Origin: Pelobates cultripes
Taxonomy: Eukaryota; Chordata; Amphibia; Anura; Pelobatidae
Direction of reading: 5' to 3'
Length of the DNA: 64,000 nt
Assembly (NCBI GenBank): GCA_933207985.1
Contig: OW240916.1
Location: 266,441,566-266,505,565 of the forward strand
Position numbers and translations under genes: made by a program. Position 1 is the stretch's first letter, and every line of letters begins with the position of its first letter. The notes under the pieces are model-generated. The model did no database searches, was not told the DNA's origin, and saw only the letters and a list, made by a program, of their open reading frames with translations. Below, piece by piece: positions 56,791 through 64,000 of the stretch.

Positions 56791-57231
56791 ATTTCCCACC
56801 CGTTCTTATCCCTCCCTTGTTTAATTTTAATAGTTGGATTAATCAGGTACGTATACAACTCTGCTTGTTGTCTCTGCTGCCTGTCACCTGTCCTTATGTC
56901 TGTTTTTCATAAGTAGGGTTGGGATATCTACATAATTAAGGTAATTTTGGTTGCTACATTGGTTATCTACAGGTTTATTCAGAGTACATTTCATTGGATA
57001 ATCAACCTGTTCGATTCTGTTTTTCTCTCGTTTCGGTTTCCAGTCCATCAACGCTATCTTGTGTGGCACTTCTTCATGGATGGTGGACATTAACTTATTT
57101 ATTTTACAGTCCATCAATGCTATCTGGTTTGACAGTTCTTCTCGGATGTTGGACATTGCTATATTCATTGTATCTAGGACTTTGTTTCTTTAAATTATTT
57201 TTTCTGCCTTTGTTCTGTTTTGTCGCAGCTT

Positions 57232-57411
57232 GAAAGAGGAAATGATGCAATGGTAAGGGAGTTTTATAGTACCTAACTTTTTTTTGATTGGTTGTTTTCT
57301 GTGCTGCTGTGGAGTTCTAGTAAAGAGAGACTTAAGCAAATACTTGCCTCCTGTCATTAATAAAATTAAGATTATAGGTACACTAAAGCTAGCATAATCT
57401 ACAATTGTAAT
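57232..57411 (-). repeat. Right inverted terminal repeat of the DIRS-like element
   Basis: 57232-57362 is the inverse of 42118-42246; 57363-57411 is the extension that is complementary to the internal region at 56720-56775 (AATTTTATTAATGACAGGAG and TTTAGTGTACCTATAATC in both). Confidence 0.85.
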
Positions 57412-58910
57412 CAAGTACTGCAGTTCTGCTGGGTCAAGGGTAGTCTGGATTCAAAGATGGTTCCAGGACTGCAAGGGCTGGCAGAGAGATAAAAAGATTT
57501 GTCTGCCTGTCTTATTTCCTTGCTACATAAAGGGAGTGTGTAGTCTGCATATCTTACAAGTGCACTACCTCCCTTTCTAACAATCCCAGTGCTTTTTAGT
57601 AACTCATGGGTTAGGACTGAGCACTGGACCAGAAATGTATCCTTTTCTTATTTTTTTTTGAATCTAGGGAAGGTTGCCACAATCCAAATTTGTTCTTTGT
57701 CGGTTCATATTTAGAATAAAAATCAAGGGGTCCAAAAGTGCATTTCTATCTCTTTCTTTTCTGGGAATTTAATTTCAACAGTTGAAGTTTGGGTACTCTT
57801 GATATAAATAAAGAATATTCTATAATCTTATTTGCCTGCTTTAATTGGTATTTTTAGAGACATATAAACAATGCAACACAGAGGAGAGAGACACAAACAC
57901 TTCAAATAACATAAAGGTACTTAACATAACGGGAAGACAAACACTCCACATATCTTGAAGTTAATAGAAAGTGGAAACAGAAAAAAGAAAAAACCTCTAC
58001 AGATACAAACACTTGTAGTGTTGATTAGAGAGCAGATACATAAATACTCCATGATAAGATAGAGGGAAAAGCCCAGAGAGCTCCACATTGGATTGAAATG
58101 AAATTTTTTTAATTTAAATTCAAAAATCCCAATTACTGTTAAAACGATAAGCTCCATTTCTTCCAAGCCTTGCCATATGCACAGTGAGACATAACCCATA
58201 TTACTTCAAATGGACTTGATGATTTGTACTCAAATGGCTAGAGGAAGATGTTAATAAAATTTTAGCACAGGAAGCAGTTTGCACTTCATAACATTAAATT
58301 TAAAAAAATAATATATATATTTTTTTTTCTGGTATGGATATTTTGGTCTATATTTTGCAATGCACTTGTCATTTCTGAGCAACTTCTGGATTAGTAACAG
58401 TCTACTCTGACTTGTGGTTTTTAATTAAGCACAGCTTCAGAGAGTCTCCGGTCCCCTTTCTAAATAATAGAACATTATGCCTGTGGGGCCCTAAGAGTAA
58501 TGCTAATGTTTGATTACCTACTACCAGTAAATCTGTTACATCATCTGTTAATAGACCTCTTTGATAAACCATAGCTCCTGGAACTGAGTGAAATCTGTTT
58601 ATACCAGCACTCTCATTTGATTAACCAGCAGATGTTTAGCAGTTTAAAAGCAGGATGTGAATATATCACTGCGTTACAAGATCCATTGAAGGAAAAATTT
58701 GCATGGCGAAAAACTATTATCAATATAAAATGGATCAAAGCTCACTGATTTAAAACTGTGCACATATATTTTATGATGGATTAAACATTGTAACAGAACT
58801 TTGCAGACTATCCTCTTACTATGGGATCTTGTAATGGAAACCATCTCTCCATTGTCAAATGGGTTAATAGGTAGAACACTGAGAACGTGAGATCTATGAA
58901 GTGTTAAATT
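57412..58910. other. Unannotated
   Basis: AT-rich DNA with no recognised repeats or genes. Chance frames only. Confidence 0.5.
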
Positions 58911-59822
58911 GGCACTGTCACACAAAACTTACCTTTCTTTTATTGTTTCCTCTTCTCTTCCTCTCTCATAATCTGTTCTTTTTTTCTGATCTGGTTTTCT
59001 TTAAAACATAAGATTAAAAACATAAGATAAGATAAAGTAGGGACTTCTTTGTCTTATGTATTATCCCTACACTTGATGTTCTTTGACCAAAAGAGGAGCT
59101 TAAGTCAATCTCCTGTGTCAAAGGAATAACTCACCCTTCTCCTTGACACAGGACATGGAGCCGACTTAAAGGACCATTATAGGCACCCAGACAACTTCAG
59201 CTCAATGAAGTGGTTTGGGTGCCAGGTCTCTCTAGTTTTAACCCTGCAGCTGAAAACATAGCAGTTTCAGAGGGTTAATCCAGCCTCTAGTGGCTGTCTC
59301 ACTGACAGCCGCTAGAGGCACTTCCGCAATTCTCACTTTGAAAATCACAGTGAGAAGACACTGGACGTCTATTGGAAAGCATTGATTAATGCTTTCCTAT
59401 GGGCGGTTTGAATGCGGGCACGGCTCTTGCCGCACATGCGCATTCAGCACAGATGTCTGCAGTAGGAGGAGAGGTCACCAGCGCCGAGGGAGCCCGGCAC
59501 TGGAGAAAGGTAAGTGGCTGAAGGGGTTTTAAAATCCCTTCAGTCCAGTGGGAGGGGGGGCGTTGAACTTGGGGGGGGAGGAACCTAATAACCCTATAAT
59601 GCCGGGAAAACAAGTTTGTTTTCCTGGCACTATAGTGGTCCTTTAAACTCTTCCTTTGGCCAAAGAAGGTCGAGCGTAGGAAAAATACATAAGACAAAGT
59701 AGTCCCTGCTTTATCTTATGTTTTAAAGAAAACCAGATCAGAAATAAAGAAAAGAAAAGATTCTGAGAGAGAGGAGGAAGATGAGAGTAAACAAAAGGAG
59801 AAAGGTTCGGCATGATAGAGCC
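58911..59822. mobile_element. MITE with long inverted ends
   Basis: Left GGCACTGTCACACAAAACTTACC; right reversed GGCTCTATCATGCCGAACC. The inverse similarity spans about 180 bp, for example TCTGATCTGGTTTTCTTTAA with its complement at 59722-59741, and CATAAGACAAAG / CTTTGTCTTATG. The TTAA MITE 59170-59642 lies in its centre. Flanks contain TTAAAT on both sides (58905 and 59825). Confidence 0.8.
59170..59642. mobile_element. TTAA-flanked hairpin MITE, best copy
   Basis: TTAA at 59166-59169 and 59643-59646; ends AGGACCATTATAG and CTATAGTGGTCCT. Left hairpin CACCCAGACAACTTCAGCTCAATGAAGTGGTTTGGGTG; right hairpin GGGAAAACAAGTTTGTTTTCC. The interior has GGCACTTCCGCAATTCTCACT and ATGCTTTCCTATGGG words shared with 38560 and 63669. 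Confidence 0.95.
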
Positions 59823-62180
59823 GCTTAAATCAGCATAACATCAGCATTATAATTTTATGCATGTAAAGAGTTAACCCTTTAAATTAATATCAATACAGTG
59901 AAACCAAAACTGGAAATTGGGACTCTTTTGAAACCTAAAGGGTTTTTAAGGCTGTTTAAAATTAGAGTGTGACCACTCTGTTAGAAGAGTGTGCAATTAC
60001 GAATTGATGGGAGTGAAGGGGTTAATTTTAAGCATGTTTTAATGTTTAAAATACTCCCCTCCATCTCATGGTGCTCTGACCAGGAAATACTGGGTGTCGT
60101 GGCAGACAGAAAGTGTACCTTTTCATGCAGGCCATACAGACTCAACACATGGAGGAACCTCATGTGTCTGCATCTGACCTCAAAGAATGTTAAGAATTAT
60201 AAAGAATGCGTTTGATATGAAACTCAACAAAGTTTAGAAAGACTGGAACAAATTGTCAATTCATTTTCTTTAACTCAATAAACCTTAAATGTTTTTTATG
60301 TGTATATATAAATTTAAAAAAAAAACTATATCTTTAAAGATAACTAACAGAAAGATGGATATGGTTGTCTATTTTTCATTTATTGTTAATTCTATTTCCT
60401 GGATGTAAATATCAGTGAAAGTATATAGATGTCCTTATTAAAAATGCAGCCAAAATCTCCATGCAATATCCTGAAATTATGTTTCTTTATAAAAACTCTT
60501 TTTTTGACTGTTATCTCTGTGCAGCTACTAAATATAAATGTATTTTAGTGGCATAGTTATCAACAAAATATACAAATATTTACGTCATATAAATCTGTTT
60601 TCTTTGCATGGCTTGCCAAGTCTGTGTCCAGCGCACCCAGCTTACTTTCATCTTGTGAAATAAAAATGAATTTAGCAGTACGCACTTGTTTGACGTCCCA
60701 GATAACGTCACTGGAATATGAATATTTTGGAATCACAATAAACTATTGGTTGGCTCATAGACTGGCTGAAAAGGAAAATTTTTATCTATATATTAGAAAA
60801 TGACTTGTCTAAACCATGTTTAAACTATGAATTGCAACTTTATTAATGCATTAATAATTATCCATGTATTATCTAGTTCCACTAAAAGATAACTACTGTT
60901 TGCAACAGGCACATTATAATTAAAAAAAATCTATAGAATATATTGAATTAAATTTCTTACCACTTTAGTCTTGCACCCAATCATATTTCAGTGGCATTAT
61001 GTAGATTTACATTTATTGAATAGTATGTAACTAACAAAAATATTTATCAAGGTAAACATTAATGATTCGATGATGCAGTGCTAATAAAGGAAAAGGAACC
61101 TTGGTAAGCAGTAGATTATTTCACCCCATTGAATACGTTACCCTGTTTTGATAAAATTGACCATAAGATCTCTGGTGAATCAATAATGATACTTAGTTGA
61201 CAGATTACTGGTAAATGGAATAAGACAGTTTGTAACAGAGGTACACATAAAACACTGATACATGGCTCACATAAACCTAGACATAGGATATATGTGTGTT
61301 TATAGATCATAAAACCTAGATATATGCTATGTGCGTTTAGAAATCTTAAACGTTGATGCATTATATTCTGTTTTCAAAATTAAATTTTTAAGCCCAACAT
61401 AATTATTTCTTCTAGAATCATGGACCCTGAGTCCAGCTAAGGTGCAAATACACCTAGATCGTTGTCAGGAGCTAACTGAATGTTTGAGAGAATAGGTGGC
61501 TGCTTACGCATTTAATAATTGTACCAAAATGACATTGTCTCGGTATCAACACAATTATAAAACTTGCCTGTTTATTTTAATAGGTCTGTAATGTCTGTGA
61601 GCAATTTTCAAATTTTCCACTACTGAAAAACCTGTTTTTGCACTCCCCAAAAAACAGTTTACAGCAGAGACAAAAAATAAAATATTCTATTCTGTAATTT
61701 CAGTTAGCTTTTTTATTCTGTTGTATTCCGTCATTTTAAATTTACTTTTACATGTGTTATTTTACTTCTGTGTGTGTTGCATTTGTGCCTGTGTCCATTA
61801 ATCTGGAGAACACTCATAATTGGGTCTTAACCCCCATAGACTAAACAGAAGTAGAATATAGCAATAGAGTGTATACTTTTTTTATGAAAAAACTATTTAT
61901 ATCAAAACCCACATTCATCCCATTAGGTTGCCTAGTTTGAATCCTGTGTATCCAAAAGCCCTCTCACCTCCTGAGTTTCACCCTCAAATCAAGTTCCACT
62001 TTTCAATTGCAATACATAAGAATCGCTGCACACCCACAAGTTAGTAAATAAACAACATGTGTGGAAGAGCAGGATATAAAATGTTGTATTATAAATCTTT
62101 CCCCTGTGTTAGTGCTTCTGTAGGCTGCAGTCTTTCTTAGGAGATATTTGCATCCTTTACAATGTCCACAAATAACAAAG
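59823..62180. other. Unannotated AT-rich DNA
   Basis: No recognised repeat or gene. Chance frames only. Confidence 0.5.
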
Positions 62181-62184
62181 TCCT

Positions 62185-62458
62185 TTTATTTCTTCTGATC
62201 TTACATCCTTCTCCCGTCTAAATGTGCTAGGGGTTCTCCCTTTGCTAAAGATAATAACTGCTTGACCCAAGGATTAATCTGACTGCCATTCTGGGGTCAA
62301 GAAGGAATTTTTTTCATAGCTTGTTGCAAAATTGTGCTTCAAACTGGGGTTTTTTTTTGCCTTCTTTTGGATCAACAGCAAAAAACAAATGTGAGGAAGG
62401 CTGAACTTGATGGACGTAAGTCTCTTTTCAGCTATGTAACTATGTAACTTAATACAGG
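62185..62458 (+). mobile_element. CR1/L2-like LINE 3' end
   Basis: Contains GACTGCCATTCTGGGGTCAAGAAGGAATTTTTTTC, then TTGGATCAACAGCAAA and GCTGAACTTGATGGACGTAAG, and an ATGTAACT short-tandem end. This is a familiar frog CR1/L2 3' untranslated end. Only the last ~270 bp are present, so it is 5'-truncated. Confidence 0.9.
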
Positions 62459-63660
62459 TAATAACTACAATTTTAAATATACATCTTCCAATGACAAAGG
62501 TAGAAAATGGTAAAAAATGATAAAAGACGAATAAGGGGGGGAAAGAGCCTCAGGTAAGAATCAATTAAGTGTTCAATCAGATATTTCTTTAACCAAGAAC
62601 AAAACTTAAAAGGCATACTTACCAGATTTTTTCCTTGACTCTGCACATGGCAACAAAATTGTAGTAGGTGTAAAAATAAATATTAAAAAAACATTGGTAT
62701 TAAAACACTTTTTAAATACATGTTATTCTTTTGTGAGTGAACTGATGCCATTGAATAGGATTCAGCTTTTAAATATAGACATAGGAATTTTTGTAAAGCG
62801 CTTGTGTCGGTAAAACAAGAATTCATGTAGGGCGATTTATAGTACCTTAGGGCTTTTTCTAGAAGATAAGTAATTTTCTGTTTCTTATTTCTCTTTTATT
62901 GTTCTACATTCTTCATGGATGTCAAATGGTATAGTCAGAAACCTTTCAGAATGTAGTTTTAAACAAAATTGCAAAATGATTAAGGCAGCATTCAAAATAA
63001 TAGAGTGTATCCCAAAGGGGAACTAATCCGTAGTTGTTCTTAGATACATACTGAATTTCAGAAAATGTATATTCAAGGTAAGAAGTCATAAAAAGTTTTA
63101 AACAAAGATTTTTTGCTCAATATTTTGGAAAAAAAAATCTGTTTTTTTTAAAACTTTTTTCCATTTTTTTCATTGCTTTCTATTTATTTTTCATTTTATT
63201 TTCACTTCTCATTTTTCATCCTTTTTCATACATATTTTTTGTGTATTTATATATTTTTATTATTTGTTATTTTTATCAGTGTTTATTTTTTCATGCCATA
63301 GAAAACAGTAACAGTTGCCAAGTGTTTCCATGTGACCTTTTCTTCTGTGTTTTTCAAAAGTTAGGTGTTTGTTATGGATTTTACTCATTTGAGTTTCATC
63401 CCATCCCCTTTTGACTGAGTGCAATTATTGTACTTGGAACACATGTTTTATTGTGGAACGCAAGACATGAGGCGGAACACAAGCACACAACCAAGTCAGT
63501 AAGCAGAACCAGGAACTTGATCAGAATCAGGGCACAGAGTGCACCGTCAGTGACAGTGCATTATACCAACAACTTGAAACAATTGATGATGAATGCCCCT
63601 GATGTAGTCCACACAGTTGGATGAAATGCATAGACCTTTTGGTTGTATCTTATCAAAGGG
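62459..63660. other. Unannotated
   Basis: AT-rich, with a T-rich stretch at 63115-63300. Around 63450-63560 are AACCAGGAACTTGATCAGAATCAGG words that resemble those in the insertion at 30340-31115, suggesting a distant relative. Confidence 0.4.
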
Positions 63661-63668
63661 ATCCTTAA

Positions 63669-64000
63669 AGGGACTCTCCAGGGCTCCCTCACACCCCCCA
63701 TCCCATGTTGCTGAAGGGGTTAAAACCCCTTCAGTAACTTACCGGAGTCCAGCGCCGATGTCCCTCGGCACTGGGTCAGGGTCTGCCCATGCTCCTCCCT
63801 TGCCGATGTCATCCGGCGGGGGAGACCTATTGAGAATGCACGGCCGGCGGCGGAGACCTACCGCGCACGCGCATTAGACCTCCCCATAGGAAAGCATTGA
63901 ATAATGCTTTCAATGCTATTCTATGGGGATTTCAGCGACGCTGGAGTAGCTCACACATAGCGTGAGGATGTCCAGTGACGTTATAGCACACTTTTCATGT
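63669..64000. mobile_element. TTAA-flanked MITE, cut by the window end
   Basis: TTAA at 63665-63668, end AGGGACTCTCCAGGG. The interior has the AGCGCCGATGTC, AGGAAAGCATTGA, ATAATGCTTTC and GGACATC-type blocks of the family at 38560 and 59170. The right end lies beyond the window. An open frame at 63617-63877 is a chance frame in GC-rich DNA. Confidence 0.85.

Larger units (their letters stand above)
42110..57411. mobile_element. DIRS-like element carrying an ERV and a hAT
   Basis: The left end (42118-42246) is the reverse complement of 57232-57362, with the words GTATTTGCTTAAGTCTCTCT, AGAACTCCACAGCAGCACAG and AAGTTAGGTACTATAAAA. A third copy at 56702-56790 joins pieces complementary to the left end (GCCTCCTGTCATGTTATA) and to the right extension (TTGTAGATTATGCT, AATGACAGGAGGTGAGTATT). 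Inverted ends plus such an internal complementary region are the mark of DIRS elements. Without the ERV (45496-53832) and the hAT (54177-55666) it is about 5.5 kb, in the normal range. No clear RT, methylase or recombinase frame was recognised inside, so the family identity is inferred from ends only. Confidence 0.65.

Overview
This is 64 kb of vertebrate nuclear DNA, most likely from an anuran amphibian. The inference rests on the repeats: CR1/L2-like and L1/Tx1-like LINEs, a Penelope-like element (PLE) with a GIY-YIG endonuclease, DIRS-like elements, a Tc1 copy, many hAT-type elements, several copies of a TTAA-flanked MITE with terminal hairpins, and a CR1/L2 3' end of a kind familiar from frogs. 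I found no exon of a host gene, no operon and no CRISPR array. Nearly every open frame is a decayed transposon or retrovirus fragment, or a chance frame in a repeat. The species is not determined.

Layout. 1-1.2 kb: hAT fragment and an L1 tail. 1.2-1.9 kb: stacked TTAA MITEs. 1.95-5.1 kb: minus-strand CR1-like LINE, split by a hAT with target duplication, with a 30-bp repeat inside ORF1 and a 39-bp repeat array in its 5' region. 5.1-7.25 kb: minus-strand PLE with reverse transcriptase, GIY-YIG domain and a decayed hammerhead-like motif. 8.15-9.6 kb: unidentified poly(A) retroposon with a 14-bp target duplication. 12.3-12.9 kb: probable PLE 3' end. 14.58-14.86 kb: perfect-type hairpin hAT MITE. 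16.7-20.85 kb: decayed DIRS-like reverse transcriptase (minus), interrupted by a 2.2-kb hAT and a small MITE. 23.2-24.5 kb: degenerate tandem array. 25.75-28.3 kb: L1-like LINE (minus).

28.44-39.37 kb is one CR1-like LINE (plus) that has been broken open repeatedly: by a PLE, by an unidentified 0.8-kb insertion, by a 6.4-kb L1 (itself carrying a 1.18-kb hAT and a PLE-like patch) and by a TTAA MITE. A Tc1 copy follows (39.38-40.58 kb).

42.11-57.41 kb reads as one DIRS-like element with inverted terminal repeats and an internal complementary region. A full endogenous retrovirus (two LTRs, gag, pol, env; 45.5-53.83 kb) sits inside it, and a hAT (54.18-55.67 kb) sits beside the retrovirus. The retrovirus has a single in-frame TGA between gag and pol, lacks the end of pol, and has many frame breaks, so it is defective. 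The rest (57.4-64 kb) is AT-rich DNA with a long-TIR MITE, TTAA MITEs and a CR1/L2 3' end.

All coordinates and homologies come from reading the sequence by eye. Family names at the clade level are from recognised motifs, not from database searches.
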